Origin: Lonepinella sp042485795
GTDB lineage: Bacteria; Pseudomonadota; Gammaproteobacteria; Enterobacterales; Pasteurellaceae
Reading direction: 5' to 3'
Length of the DNA: 64,000 nucleotides
NCBI RefSeq assembly: GCF_042485795.1
Contig: NZ_CP169368.1
Span: forward strand, 1,922,001-1,986,000
Part shown: in pieces, positions 30,033-39,560 of the stretch
Position numbering within the stretch: the stretch's first letter is position 1
How the letters are laid out: each line of letters begins with the position of its first letter
Notes under the pieces: generated by a model
Database searches by the model: none
Told to the model about the DNA's origin: nothing
What the model saw: the letters and a program-made list of their open reading frames with translations, nothing else
Translations under genes and position numbers: made by a program

Positions 30033-30638
30033 ATGAAATTTAAACTGATTTTATGTTTATTATTAGGATTATTGCCTAACATAGTATTAGCTCAGTGGAA
30101 GTCTGTTGGCAAAGCAGATTACAACTGGGGACCTTTTCTTGTGTATAGTATTACGCTTTCCACCGAAACAGGGCAATATCAAGAAAATGAACGTCCATTG
30201 ATGCTTACTTTTACTTTTGACAAACAAGTGGAAGGTAAAAATTTTGCAGTTACCTTAATTAAAGAAATTGATAGTTTGAAAATGGTGTCGTCAGACACCA
30301 CATCCACTTGGCTAAAAGAATTACAACGGATTTTCCCTGATTTTTCCCCGCAAGATCATTTAAGTTTTATTGCATTAGCAGATAAAAGTTATTTTGTATT
30401 AAATGATACAGTATTAGATTATGAATTCGAACCTGAATTTGCTCAGATTTTAACCGCAGTTTGGTTATCAGAAAAAACGAATTTCAGTAAAATGCGAGAG
30501 ATGCTGCTAAATCAAAGTAAGCCAGAAAATGAAGCACCAAAAACCGAACTTGAAACTGTTCCATTCAATGAAGAAGAAGTCAATCCGCAGCTTCCACCTG
30601 AATATCCGTTGGAAGAACAGCCAGAAGTGGTATCTTAA
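30033..30638 (+). CDS. Secreted protein of unknown function, possible chalcone-isomerase-like domain
   Basis: This 201-residue protein has a clear signal peptide cleaved after VLA. The mature part (VGKADYNWGPFLVYSITLST, then LMLTFTFDKQVEGKNFAVTL) resembles bacterial Chalcone_3-type periplasmic proteins, but I am not certain. The last 40 residues are acidic and proline-rich (EEEVNPQLPPEYPLEEQPE). It is a single gene convergent with rimK. Confidence 0.7.
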   Translation: MKFKLILCLLLGLLPNIVLAQWKSVGKADYNWGPFLVYSITLSTETGQYQENERPLMLTFTFDKQVEGKNFAVTLIKEIDSLKMVSSDTTSTWLKELQRIFPDFSPQDHLSFIALADKSYFVLNDTVLDYEFEPEFAQILTAVWLSEKTNFSKMREMLLNQSKPENEAPKTELETVPFNEEEVNPQLPPEYPLEEQPEVVS

Positions 30639-30688
30639 TAATCCTGACTTTCTGAATGGGCGTATTAGATTACGCCCCCCCACATTGA

Positions 30689-31600
30689 TTATTTATTGTT
30701 TAATAATTGATATTTCTGTTCTAAACATACAATCATCTCCAACGCAATATTCACACCGCTGGTCTTTTCGATCATTTCTAATCCAGGGCTGGCATTGACT
30801 TCCAACACTAATAATCCTTGATTAGAGCGAATCAAATCTACGCCAGCCACATCTAAGCCTAATGCTTTAGTAGCATTAATCGCTATTTGTTGTTCATCTA
30901 TGGTAAGAGTGATTTTTTCTGCACTTCCCCCACGATGAAAATTTGCCCGAAATTCGCCATTTTGCCCGTGTCGCAACATAGTTGCTACCACTTTATCACC
31001 GATTACAAAACAACGAATATCCGTGTTTTTAGCCTCCCGAATAAAATCTTGTAATAACGTAACTACTTTAGCTTCTTTCAATGTTTCCAAAATACTCACC
31101 GCACTTTGTGGCTTTTCCGCCAGCATAACTCCGATACCTTGTGAGCCATTTAAGGTTTTCAAAATGGTAGGGGTTTTCATTTTAGCGACCGCACTTTTTG
31201 CTGAAAATTCGCTACCCGCTAAAATACTCTGTGGAACCAGCACGCCAGCTTGTTGTAATAATTGTAAACTTTGCCATTTATCTCTAGCTCGTAAAAATGC
31301 CTGATCATCATTTAAACTAATCGCCCCGCCAGCCACGAAATGACGTAAGACTGCACATCCCATTTGTGTACTTGCCGTACCAAAACGTGGCAACACTGCG
31401 TCATATTTCGGTAATAAATAGCAATTTTCTTTTCCATTGCATTGATAATACACGTCAAAGTGCGGTCTATTTGATGATAGTTTTAATAAGCAACGATTAG
31501 GATCGAGAATATCCATTGAATGTCCACGTTTTTCAGCCTCAGATTTTAACCGTTGGCAACTGTACAAACGTGGTTCACGACATAGCATTAAAATTTTCAT
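30689..31600 (-). CDS. rimK: ATP-grasp ligase RimK
   Basis: The 303-residue ATP-grasp protein has LNGSQGIGVML (nucleotide loop), the DIRCFVIGDKVVATM segment and the metal site VLEVNASPGLEMIE. RimK adds glutamate residues to the C-terminus of ribosomal protein S6. It is divergent from grxA, the arrangement I recall for H. influenzae. Three uptake signals lie inside it. Confidence 0.93.
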   Translation of the reverse strand: MKILMLCREPRLYSCQRLKSEAEKRGHSMDILDPNRCLLKLSSNRPHFDVYYQCNGKENCYLLPKYDAVLPRFGTASTQMGCAVLRHFVAGGAISLNDDQAFLRARDKWQSLQLLQQAGVLVPQSILAGSEFSAKSAVAKMKTPTILKTLNGSQGIGVMLAEKPQSAVSILETLKEAKVVTLLQDFIREAKNTDIRCFVIGDKVVATMLRHGQNGEFRANFHRGGSAEKITLTIDEQQIAINATKALGLDVAGVDLIRSNQGLLVLEVNASPGLEMIEKTSGVNIALEMIVCLEQKYQLLNNK

Positions 31601-31695
31601 AAGATTTTGGCTAATTAAATGTTAGAAAAAAACAATTTATATTTTTACTTAATTTAGCGTAAAATTCCACAACATTCACTTAAAAAGGAAAAACT

Positions 31696-31962
31696 ATGTT
31701 TATAAAAATTTACGGTCGTATGACTTGCCCTTTTTGCGTTCGAGCAAAAAACTTGGCGGATAAACTTGCCACAGAAGTAAACGGATTTAGCTATGAATTT
31801 ATTGATATTATTGAAAAAGATATGAGCAAAGATGATATTGCTAAAGCTATCAGGGTCGCTCAAGTACAAACTGTGCCACAAGTCGTGGTGGATGGGCAAC
31901 CAATCGGTGGTTGTACAGATTTTCAGGCGTTCGCCCAACAAAAATTTGGTATTACACTTTAA
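31696..31962 (+). CDS. grxA: Glutaredoxin 1
   Basis: This 88-residue thioredoxin-fold protein has the redox motif CPFC at 12-15, the cis-proline segment TVPQVVVDG and the GGCTDF glutathione-binding loop. These match class I glutaredoxin GrxA, which reduces ribonucleotide reductase and mixed disulfides. AAAAGGA precedes the ATG. It is divergent from rimK, with about 95 nt between. Confidence 0.95.
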   Translation: MFIKIYGRMTCPFCVRAKNLADKLATEVNGFSYEFIDIIEKDMSKDDIAKAIRVAQVQTVPQVVVDGQPIGGCTDFQAFAQQKFGITL

Positions 31963-31973
31963 TTAGCCATGAA

Positions 31974-32010
31974 AAAACCTAGTGAGTTTACACCGCACTA
32001 GGTTTTCTTT
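31974..32010. terminator. Bidirectional terminator between grxA and bamC
   Basis: Arms AAAACCTAGTG and CACTAGGTTTT lie between two converging genes, with T runs available in both directions. Confidence 0.85.
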
Positions 32011-32032
32011 TAGCTATAATTTAGCCAGCATA

Positions 32033-33043
32033 TTAATTAGACAACACTTTCTGCAATGCCTGATATAAGGTTTGGGCTTTTTCACCGCTCAATGCGAATT
32101 TATCTTCATCGCTAATCACGACCGCACTTTCATTCCCATAGGCACTAAGTTGCATTGAATATTCACCTTTTTCAAGATCTGGTTTGCTTAAACCGAAACG
32201 AGCCCATTCGCTGTCATCTAATGGTTTGTATTTTAATAGTGCATAACCTTTACCCGCTGTAGATTCTTTGAACTCAAAACCCAGTTGTGGCAAGGCTTGT
32301 TCTAATTTTTGCCAAGATTGACGGAAATTGATATTCATCGCCAAAGCTACATGTTGATTGGTATCAGTGATAATCGCAGATTGAACCGCACCCGTGGCAA
32401 CATCTGATACTGCCACTTGTTGCTGTTGTTGACGATAAGCAGAATTTAACTCACCCACCAACTGATTTAGACGATCTGAAGTATAACGTTCTTTGTCTTT
32501 CACCGTTGGCGTGAAAATAACTTCATCTCGTTTCATTTGAGCAATCGCTACGACTAAGGCGTTAGAAGTGTTGTTGCCCACTTCTTCAATAATATAACGA
32601 ACTTGCACATCACCAATTTCATCAGCTCGTCCTGTTTTTGCCCAATCAGTTTGTACCTGATTACCTAATGTAGTGAATTGAATGTTTTGTTCTGTTAATA
32701 AACGCTGTACTTGCTGAATATTGTAAACAGATTTTTTCTCCGCAGGATAAATAATAGATGAACGTTCACCATCAAAATGGGTTACTGAATTACCAATAAT
32801 CGCCATAGGTGTTGATGGTGGACGAATATCTGTGCCATCAGTTTTGATGGAAACATCTGTCGGTAATTGATAGGTATTCTCTTGCCCTAAGATAGTGACA
32901 CCACCTGTATCTAATTTAGTAAAAACAGGAATCACACCTCGTTTTTCATAACTATCATTGGCGGTTTGTTTACTATCATTACTGGTTGAACAGGCAGTTA
33001 GGGTTGCTAACACGGTTAATGGTAAAAGCCATTTTTTCATCAT
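32033..33043 (-). CDS. bamC: Outer-membrane assembly lipoprotein BamC
   Basis: The 336-residue lipoprotein has lipobox LTACS (Cys18). An unstructured N-terminal segment (about 20-95) contains the DYxxR-like BamD-binding region, and two helix-grip domains follow, of which the second begins near residue 230. BamC belongs to the BAM complex that inserts beta-barrel proteins. It follows dapA on the same strand, as in E. coli and H. influenzae. Confidence 0.92.
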   Translation of the reverse strand: MMKKWLLPLTVLATLTACSTSNDSKQTANDSYEKRGVIPVFTKLDTGGVTILGQENTYQLPTDVSIKTDGTDIRPPSTPMAIIGNSVTHFDGERSSIIYPAEKKSVYNIQQVQRLLTEQNIQFTTLGNQVQTDWAKTGRADEIGDVQVRYIIEEVGNNTSNALVVAIAQMKRDEVIFTPTVKDKERYTSDRLNQLVGELNSAYRQQQQQVAVSDVATGAVQSAIITDTNQHVALAMNINFRQSWQKLEQALPQLGFEFKESTAGKGYALLKYKPLDDSEWARFGLSKPDLEKGEYSMQLSAYGNESAVVISDEDKFALSGEKAQTLYQALQKVLSN

Positions 33044-33104
33044 CTATCCCTTTAAAATTTTGGTAAAATATATCGCACTTATAGACCACAAAAATATGAG
33101 AAAG

Positions 33105-33130
33105 TTTAGGGCTAATAAAATAGCCCTAAA
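33105..33130 (-). terminator. Hairpin between dapA and bamC
   Basis: Arms TTTAGGGCTA and TAGCCCTAAA with a 6-nt loop lie 14 nt past the dapA stop. The T tail on the minus strand is weak, so it may be an attenuating or RNA-stabilising hairpin. Confidence 0.55.
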
Positions 33131-33143
33131 AGTGCGGTTAAAT

Positions 33144-34037
33144 TTAAATTAATTTTGCCTGTTGTAATGCAGCTAATACTTTCGGCTGTGCCTGTTCACT
33201 CAACACTGTTAATGGTAAACGTAAAATCGGATTACTAATTAAGCCTAATTTATAGGCAGCCCATTTTACTGGAATAGGATTTCCCTCCACAAATAAGTCA
33301 CGATGCAATGCCATTAAACGTTGATTAATTTCTTCCGCTTCGTCAAATTTACCCGCTAAGGCTAATTGACATATTTTTGCCATATCAGTTGGTGCAAGGT
33401 TATTCGTCACAGAAATAACCCCTTGTCCGCCCAATTTCATACTTTCTAAGAAAGTGGCATCATCACCACTCAAGAAAATAAAATCTTCGCCTGCAAGATC
33501 TTTAATTTTGCGAACACGACTGACATCGCCCGTTGCTTCTTTAATTCCAACAATATTTTCAATTTTAGCCAAACGCCCTACTGTTTCAGGTTGCATATCA
33601 CTCCCTGTTCTGCCTGGTACGTTATATAAAATTTGTGGTAAATCAGTACATTCTGCAATAGCTTTAAAATGTTGATACATCCCTTCTTGGGTAGGTTTAT
33701 TGTAATAAGGCACAACAGACAAACAACCTGCTACACCGCTATCATTTAATAATTTAGTCATGGTAATTGCTTCGCTAGTGGCATTTGCTCCAGCTCCAGC
33801 AATCACAGGAATTCTTCCATCTGCAAATTCTACCGTCTTTAAAATTGTTTTTACATTTTCATCAATGCTTAATGTGGCAGCTTCACCAGTTGTACCAACA
33901 GAAACAATAGCATTTGTTCCTGCTTTGATATGAAAATCAACCAATTTTTTTAGCTCGTTATAATCTATTTCACCGTGACTATCCATCGGGGTAATAAGGG
34001 CGACAATGCTACCGTAAAATAAAGGATTTGAAGACAT
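33144..34037 (-). CDS. dapA: 4-hydroxy-tetrahydrodipicolinate synthase
   Basis: The 297-residue aldolase has the Schiff-base lysine Lys166 (VGIKEATG), Tyr138 and Arg143 (LYNVPGRTG) and the GTTGE motif at 48-52. It condenses pyruvate with aspartate semialdehyde, the first committed step to lysine and diaminopimelate. It precedes bamC and is divergent from bcp. Confidence 0.96.
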   Translation of the reverse strand: MSSNPLFYGSIVALITPMDSHGEIDYNELKKLVDFHIKAGTNAIVSVGTTGEAATLSIDENVKTILKTVEFADGRIPVIAGAGANATSEAITMTKLLNDSGVAGCLSVVPYYNKPTQEGMYQHFKAIAECTDLPQILYNVPGRTGSDMQPETVGRLAKIENIVGIKEATGDVSRVRKIKDLAGEDFIFLSGDDATFLESMKLGGQGVISVTNNLAPTDMAKICQLALAGKFDEAEEINQRLMALHRDLFVEGNPIPVKWAAYKLGLISNPILRLPLTVLSEQAQPKVLAALQQAKLI

Positions 34038-34176
34038 AAAAAACCTCTCGTAATATTTTGTTGATGTTTGCTTGATAACTTTCTTCTATAATTGCTAAAA
34101 TAATCGCAATTTGCAAGCAAGTTTTACCATTTTATTTAAAAAATTATAAAATAAATCATACATAAGGAATTTACTC

Positions 34177-34647
34177 ATGAATCCATTAAAAATTGGTGAA
34201 ATCGCACCGTACTTTTGCTTACACAATCAACAAGATCAAACGATTTCATTAACAGATTTTCAAGGTAAAAAGGTTCTCGTGTATTTTTATCCGAAAGCAC
34301 TGACACCAGGTTGTACAACGCAGGCTTGCGGTTTGCGAGATGCCAAAACAGAACTGGATAAATTAGGCGTAACAATTTTGGGTATCAGCCCCGATAGCCC
34401 GAAAAAATTAGCTCAATTTGTGGCAAAGAAAGGTTTGAATTTCGATCTTTTGTCCGATCCCGATCATCAGGTAGCGGAACAATTCGGCGTATGGGGAGAA
34501 AAGAAATTTCTAGGTAAAACCTATAATGGTATTCATCGCATCAGCTTTTTAATTAATGAGCAAGGGGTGATTGAACAGGTGTTTGATAAATTCAAAACAA
34601 GCGAGCATCATCAAGTGGTATTGAATTATTTGCTGGCTAATCAATAA
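34177..34647 (+). CDS. bcp: Thiol peroxidase Bcp (PrxQ type)
   Basis: This 156-residue peroxiredoxin has peroxidatic Cys46 and resolving Cys51 (TPGCTTQACG) in the 5-residue spacing of atypical 2-Cys PrxQ. It reduces peroxides using thioredoxin or glutaredoxin. CATAAGGAA precedes the ATG. It is divergent from dapA and convergent with obgE. Confidence 0.95.
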   Translation: MNPLKIGEIAPYFCLHNQQDQTISLTDFQGKKVLVYFYPKALTPGCTTQACGLRDAKTELDKLGVTILGISPDSPKKLAQFVAKKGLNFDLLSDPDHQVAEQFGVWGEKKFLGKTYNGIHRISFLINEQGVIEQVFDKFKTSEHHQVVLNYLLANQ

Positions 34648-34665
34648 ATCCGACTAATAGTATGC

Positions 34666-34702
34666 AAGTGCGGTGAAAAAGTTTCTATTTTTCACCGCAC
34701 TT
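34666..34702. terminator. Terminator formed by two opposed uptake signals (bcp/obgE)
   Basis: AAGTGCGGTGAAAAA (34666-34680) and its exact complement (34688-34702) make a 15-bp stem with a 7-nt loop between converging genes. This doubles as two uptake signals, a known Haemophilus habit. Confidence 0.9.
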
Positions 34703-34708
34703 CTTCAA

Positions 34709-35881
34709 TTAGCGTTCGTAAATAATCTCTACACCCTCATCGTCTTCTTCAGACCAATCGTCCCAGAAATCATCATCGTCATCTTCCACTGCATTTTGCA
34801 TCGCTTCTTGATGATAATCGTCCCATTTAAATTTCACTTCGTCAGTTGGTGCATTTTCTTCTTCCACTTCTCTTGGGTTGGCTTCAATGAAGTCCATAAT
34901 TTCACGGGTTAAATCAGACACGTTTTTGCCTGTGACGGCGGAAATTAAGAAATAATCTTCTTCGTAGCCAAGGCGTTCAGTAATCTCTTTGGCTAATTGT
35001 TGGGCTTCTTCTTCAGACATCGTATCAATTTTATTAAACACTAACCAACGTGGTTTCTCCGCCAACTTTTCACTATATTGGAATAATTCATTTTCAATAA
35101 TCGCAATATTATCCGCAGGATCACTTTCATCAATGGGAGCAATATCCACGAGATGAATCAGTACACGACAGCGTTCTAAGTGTTTTAAAAAGCGAATGCC
35201 TAACCCTGCACCTTCTGAAGCGTGTTCAATTAAACCTGGAATATCTGCTACCACAAAGCTACGATCTGTACCAACCCTTGCTACGCCTAAACTTGGCACT
35301 AAAGTAGTAAATGGATAATCTGCTACCTTTGGTTTTGCTGCTGAAATAGCACGAATAAAAGTTGATTTCCCCGCATTCGGTAAACCTAACATACCCACAT
35401 CGGCGAGTAACATTAACTCAAGCTGTAAATCTCGTTTTTCTCCAGCTGTTCCCATGGTTTTTTGGCGTGGTGCTCGATTCACAGAAGATTTAAAACGTGT
35501 ATTACCTAAACCATGATAACCCCCTTTTGCTACCAGCATCTTGGCACCATGTTTAGTCAGATCGCCCAATGTTTCCTTGGTATCATTATCAATGGCTCTG
35601 GTTCCTACTGGTACACGTAAGGTAATATCTTTGCCTCGTTTACCTGTGCAATCGGAACTACGTCCATTCTCACCTCGTTCAGCGGCAAAACGTTTTTCAA
35701 AGCGATAATCAATTAAAGTATTGAGATTCTCATCAGCGATTAAATATACATCACCACCATCACCACCATCACCGCCATCAGGTCCACCTTTTGGAATAAA
35801 TTTTTCACGGCGAAAACTCACACAGCCATTGCCACCGTCCCCTGCTTCAACTCGAATAAGGGCTTCATCTATAAATTTCAT
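34709..35881 (-). CDS. obgE: GTPase ObgE/CgtA
   Basis: The 390-residue protein has the glycine-rich Obg domain (1-158, GGDGGDGGD), a G domain with GLPNAGKST, DIPGLIE and NKID, and an acidic C-terminal tail (EDDDDDFWDDWSEEDDE). ObgE acts in 50S ribosome assembly and stress control. It is downstream of the DMT transporter and L27/L21 genes, the conserved Obg neighbourhood. Confidence 0.96.
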   Translation of the reverse strand: MKFIDEALIRVEAGDGGNGCVSFRREKFIPKGGPDGGDGGDGGDVYLIADENLNTLIDYRFEKRFAAERGENGRSSDCTGKRGKDITLRVPVGTRAIDNDTKETLGDLTKHGAKMLVAKGGYHGLGNTRFKSSVNRAPRQKTMGTAGEKRDLQLELMLLADVGMLGLPNAGKSTFIRAISAAKPKVADYPFTTLVPSLGVARVGTDRSFVVADIPGLIEHASEGAGLGIRFLKHLERCRVLIHLVDIAPIDESDPADNIAIIENELFQYSEKLAEKPRWLVFNKIDTMSEEEAQQLAKEITERLGYEEDYFLISAVTGKNVSDLTREIMDFIEANPREVEEENAPTDEVKFKWDDYHQEAMQNAVEDDDDDFWDDWSEEDDEGVEIIYER

Positions 35882-35909
35882 TCTTTTATCTCCATAATAT
35901 CGCCATTCA

Positions 35910-36839
35910 TTACAGGGCGTTTTTTCTTTTATTAAATAACTTATGCCCGATGGCAGCTAACATTGCTCCAAAAACAGATAGCAATGCTCCAATATAACTC
36001 AGTGTATTAAACTCTGGTTTAGCAAAATCAGTAGGATCGAAAGCATGAATTAAATGACCGAATAATAAAGTAAATAATGGTCCCACTGTTACAACTACAC
36101 TGACTTTAGACACTTCCCATTGATTTAAGGCTTCCGCATAAGCACCATAAGCCAGCGGGGTATTTAAACAACAATAAATAAAACACCCCCAAGCAAAAGG
36201 GCTAAGTTCATCAAATTGCTTATAATTCGACATTGGCATAAAAACCAAAACACAGCCAAAATACATAAACATTAAAATCTGCTGAGTACTAAAAAAACGT
36301 GCCAATATTTTTTGTGCCAAACCATACAGTACCCAAATAATCGCAGCACTAAAACCGCAAATTACACCAATCGAATAAATATTGATATTTAAAAACAAAG
36401 CAAAGCGATCATTAAAAAATAACCCTAGCCCCAAAACTAATAACACTAGCCCGATTTTTTGATGAATACCTAATTTTTCTTTAAATAATAAAATCCCAAC
36501 AAGTAACATACCGAAAGAAGACACGGGGCTAAACACCTGTGCAATCATTGGCTCCACATAATTTAAGGAAGAATTATATAAAAAGAAGTTTCCTGCTAAA
36601 CCAATGATGCCGATTCCCAACCAAGTGAATACCTGCAGATTAAATTGGGATAACTTCGGGAGTTTCTTTTTCCAAGCCAAAAATACAAATAAAATCGTTG
36701 TCGCCACCGTGAAACGATAAAATATAATGGTTTCTACGCTGACTACAGCTGTGACCTGTTTTAACGCTATAGGAAGTGATCCCCAAGCCATTGCAGCGGT
36801 CAAAGCCAAGAAAAAACCAAGAACTGGATTTTGTTGCAT
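35910..36839 (-). CDS. EamA-family (DMT) drug/metabolite transporter
   Basis: This 309-residue protein has ten predicted membrane helices and two EamA repeats (about 8-140 and 155-295). I chose the ATG at 36839 because AAGGA lies 7 nt upstream; a start at 36869 lacks such a site. The substrate is unknown. Homologues occupy the same place between rpmA and obg in H. influenzae. Confidence 0.85.
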   Translation of the reverse strand: MQQNPVLGFFLALTAAMAWGSLPIALKQVTAVVSVETIIFYRFTVATTILFVFLAWKKKLPKLSQFNLQVFTWLGIGIIGLAGNFFLYNSSLNYVEPMIAQVFSPVSSFGMLLVGILLFKEKLGIHQKIGLVLLVLGLGLFFNDRFALFLNINIYSIGVICGFSAAIIWVLYGLAQKILARFFSTQQILMFMYFGCVLVFMPMSNYKQFDELSPFAWGCFIYCCLNTPLAYGAYAEALNQWEVSKVSVVVTVGPLFTLLFGHLIHAFDPTDFAKPEFNTLSYIGALLSVFGAMLAAIGHKLFNKRKNAL

Positions 36840-36891
36840 CTGACTTTCCTTGTATTTTATTATGTTCACCGATAATACGCTAAGAAAGACA

Positions 36892-36924
36892 AAAACGCCC
36901 CACTATATTATTTAGTAGGGCGTT
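36892..36924 (-). terminator. Intrinsic terminator after rpmA
   Basis: Arms around ACGCCC and GGGCGT, extended by ACTA/TAGT, are followed on the minus strand by a T run. It ends the rplU-rpmA unit. Confidence 0.8.
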
Positions 36925-36947
36925 TCAATTCTTTGCTAATCTGAAGA

Positions 36948-37205
36948 TTATTCAGTTACGATACTAACAAATTTACGGCTTTTTTCGCCTTTTACTTCAA
37001 ATTTAACTTTACCGTCTGCAGTCGCAAATAAAGTGTGGTCTTTCCCCATACCTACGTTTGAACCTGCGTGGAATTTGGTACCACGTTGACGAACGATAAT
37101 GCTACCTGCTAAAACAGATTCACCGCCAAAACGTTTTACACCAAGGCGTTTAGCTTCAGAATCACGACCGTTACGAGTTGAACCACCAGCTTTTTTAGTT
37201 GCCAT
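36948..37205 (-). CDS. rpmA: 50S ribosomal protein L27
   Basis: This 85-residue protein starts MATKKAGGSTRNGRDSEAKR and has the VRQRGTKFHAG core, the expected L27 sequence and length. The N-terminus reaches the peptidyl transferase centre. It lies 20 nt downstream of rplU. Confidence 0.98.
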   Translation of the reverse strand: MATKKAGGSTRNGRDSEAKRLGVKRFGGESVLAGSIIVRQRGTKFHAGSNVGMGKDHTLFATADGKVKFEVKGEKSRKFVSIVTE

Positions 37206-37225
37206 CTTCTATAACTCCTCTGATA

Positions 37226-37537
37226 TTATGCTGAAATCCCAGTGATTTTCACTTCGGTGAACCACTGACGATGACCTTGTTGTTTACGGCTGTGTTTACG
37301 GCGACGGAACTTAACGATTTTAATTTTATCGCCACGACCTTGAGCCACCACTTCAGCCACTACTTTTGCTCCAGTAACAACTGGGGCACCAATTTTAACA
37401 TCTTCACCATTAACGACCATTAACACTGAATCAAACTCAATATTTGAGCCGACTTCAAGTTCAAGTTTCTCTAAACGAACAACTTGACCTTCACTTACTC
37501 GGTGTTGTTTGCCGCCACTTTGGAAAACTGCGTACAT
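37226..37537 (-). CDS. rplU: 50S ribosomal protein L21
   Basis: The 103-residue protein has the L21 pattern MYAVFQSGGKQHRVSEGQ at the start and KFRRRKHSRKQQGHRQ near the C-terminus. It is the first gene of the rplU-rpmA unit. The leader upstream carries a hairpin. Confidence 0.98.
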   Translation of the reverse strand: MYAVFQSGGKQHRVSEGQVVRLEKLELEVGSNIEFDSVLMVVNGEDVKIGAPVVTGAKVVAEVVAQGRGDKIKIVKFRRRKHSRKQQGHRQWFTEVKITGISA

Positions 37538-37555
37538 AAATACTCCGCTAATATC

Positions 37556-37587
37556 GTGCTTACAATGTTATTTCATTTTTTAAGCAC
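37556..37587 (-). promoter_or_regulatory. Hairpin in the rplU leader
   Basis: GTGCTTA (37556-37562) and TAAGCAC (37581-37587) form a 7-bp stem about 20 nt before the rplU start. A candidate promoter (TTGCGA and TAATGT, 16 nt apart) lies upstream on the minus strand. It may be an L21 autoregulatory leader; this is tentative. Confidence 0.45.
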
Positions 37588-37764
37588 ATTAAAACCATAT
37601 AAATAGGTCGCAAATTCTACGGAAAATTGCCCTTGATAGCAAGTATTAATTTGCAATAAAACAAAAAAAGTTGAAATTTCCATTGTTTTGCATAGTTTCA
37701 TTTTAGAAATCGCTAAAAATCAGTTAAAATGCACCGCACTTTAACTTAAACAATAATAAATTCT

Positions 37765-38751
37765 ATGCAAAATAATTTAATGGATCAACAAGCTATCCAA
37801 ACCTTAATTGAAGCGGATATGCGGAAAGTCAATGAAGAAATCTTAGCCCAACTAACTTCTGATGTCGCCTTAATTAATCAACTTGGCTATTACATCGTAC
37901 AAAGTGGTGGAAAACGTATTCGTCCGACCATCGCCTTATTAGCCGCTCGAGCAATCGACTATCAAGGGGATTTAATGCCAATTTGTGCAACGTTCATCGA
38001 ATTTATTCACACCGCCAGCCTATTGCACGATGATGTTGTAGATGAGTCTGATCTTCGTCGTGGTAATCCAACAGCAAATGCTGAATTTGGTAATGCCGCC
38101 AGTGTGTTAGTCGGGGATTTTATTTATACTCGTGCTTTCCAATTAATGGCAAAACTGAATTCCTTAAAAATGTTACGCATTATGTCTGATGCAACTAACG
38201 TACTCGCTGAGGGAGAAGTGCAACAATTAATGAACGTCAACGATCCTGACACCAGCGAAGAAAATTATATGAAAGTGATCTATCGTAAAACCGCACGTTT
38301 ATTTGAGGTTTCCGCTCAAGCACCTGCTGTTATCGCTAAGGCTTCCGAAGAAATTGAAAGTGCTTTACAACAATATGGTCGTTATATTGGAACAGCTTTT
38401 CAATTAGTTGATGATATATTAGATTACAGTGCCAGTGCGGCGGCATTAGGTAAAAATATCGGTGATGATTTAGCCGAAGGGAAACCAACTTTGCCATTAT
38501 TACATGCCATGCGTCACGGCAGTCCTGAGCAATCAGAACTGATTCGTCATGCTATTCTACAAGGCGGACAACGTGATATTATTGATCAAGTATTAGCCAT
38601 TATGGCAGAACACAAATCGCTCGATCATGCAATGGCACGAGCTAAACAAGAAGCCCAAAAAGCGGTGCAAGCGATTGCGATTTTACCTGACAGTATTTAT
38701 AAACAAGCCTTAATTTCATTGGCATATTTATCCGTAGATAGAACTTATTAA
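37765..38751 (+). CDS. ispB: Octaprenyl diphosphate synthase
   Basis: This 328-residue trans-prenyltransferase has the two aspartate-rich motifs LLHDDVVDESD and LVDDILDYS, plus the GGKRIRP segment. It makes the side chain of ubiquinone and menaquinone. It is divergent from rplU, as in E. coli and H. influenzae, and one base separates its stop from the queH ATG. Confidence 0.95.
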   Translation: MQNNLMDQQAIQTLIEADMRKVNEEILAQLTSDVALINQLGYYIVQSGGKRIRPTIALLAARAIDYQGDLMPICATFIEFIHTASLLHDDVVDESDLRRGNPTANAEFGNAASVLVGDFIYTRAFQLMAKLNSLKMLRIMSDATNVLAEGEVQQLMNVNDPDTSEENYMKVIYRKTARLFEVSAQAPAVIAKASEEIESALQQYGRYIGTAFQLVDDILDYSASAAALGKNIGDDLAEGKPTLPLLHAMRHGSPEQSELIRHAILQGGQRDIIDQVLAIMAEHKSLDHAMARAKQEAQKAVQAIAILPDSIYKQALISLAYLSVDRTY

Positions 38752-38752
38752 G

Positions 38753-39481
38753 ATGACTAACAACACTCAATTTGAATATCAACCCAAACAAAGAAAACGT
38801 AAAGAACGCAAAGATCCGAACGCCCCTTTTGTTCGCCCGAAATTAGACTTGCCAAACGGACACAACAAATTACTGTTACATTCTTGTTGTGCGCCTTGTT
38901 CAGGCGAAGTCATGGAAGCGATTTTAGCTTCGGGGATTGAATTCACCATTTATTTTTATAACCCCAATATTCACCCATTAAAAGAATATATGATCCGCAA
39001 AGAGGAAAATATTCGCTTTGCAGAAAAACACAATATTCCCTTTATTGATGTGGACGATGATTACGAAAACGACCGCAAAATATGGTTCAAAAAAGCCGAA
39101 GGCATGGAATGGGAACCCGAGCGAGGTATTCGTTGCACCATGTGCTTTGATATGCGTTTTGAAAAAGCCGCTCAATACGCTCACGAAAACGGCTTCCCCG
39201 TATTCACCAGCTGTTTAGGCATTTCTCGCTGGAAAGACATGAACCAAATCAACGACTGCGGACACCGTGCTGCCAGCCATTATGACGATGTGGAATATTG
39301 GGACTACAACTGGCGAAAAGGCGGTGGCTCTGCTCGTATGATTGAAATCAGCAAGCGTGAACGTTTCTATCAACAAGAATATTGTGGCTGCGTTTATTCA
39401 TTGCGTGACAGCAATAAATGGAGGTTAGAAACAGGACGTGCGAGAATTGAAATTGGGAAGTTGTATTATTCGCCAGATTAA
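38753..39481 (+). CDS. queH: Epoxyqueuosine reductase QueH
   Basis: The 242-residue DUF208 protein has paired-cysteine motifs HSCCAPCSG near the N-terminus and RCTMCFDMR and EYCGCVYS later, consistent with iron-sulfur and metal sites. QueH performs the last step of queuosine tRNA modification as the non-orthologous replacement of QueG. It is closely linked to ispB. Confidence 0.92.
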   Translation: MTNNTQFEYQPKQRKRKERKDPNAPFVRPKLDLPNGHNKLLLHSCCAPCSGEVMEAILASGIEFTIYFYNPNIHPLKEYMIRKEENIRFAEKHNIPFIDVDDDYENDRKIWFKKAEGMEWEPERGIRCTMCFDMRFEKAAQYAHENGFPVFTSCLGISRWKDMNQINDCGHRAASHYDDVEYWDYNWRKGGGSARMIEISKRERFYQQEYCGCVYSLRDSNKWRLETGRARIEIGKLYYSPD

Positions 39482-39506
39482 AAAGTTCAAAAAGTCCGAA
39501 AGAAAG

Positions 39507-39538
39507 GCACCGCAGCTTTCAAACTACGGTGCTTTTTT
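39507..39538 (+). terminator. Intrinsic terminator after queH
   Basis: GGCACCGCAG pairs with CTACGGTGC (one mismatch) and is followed by TTTTTT. It lies between the convergent queH and mpl genes. Confidence 0.85.
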
Positions 39539-39560
39539 GTGCTGTTTTTATTTAGCGATT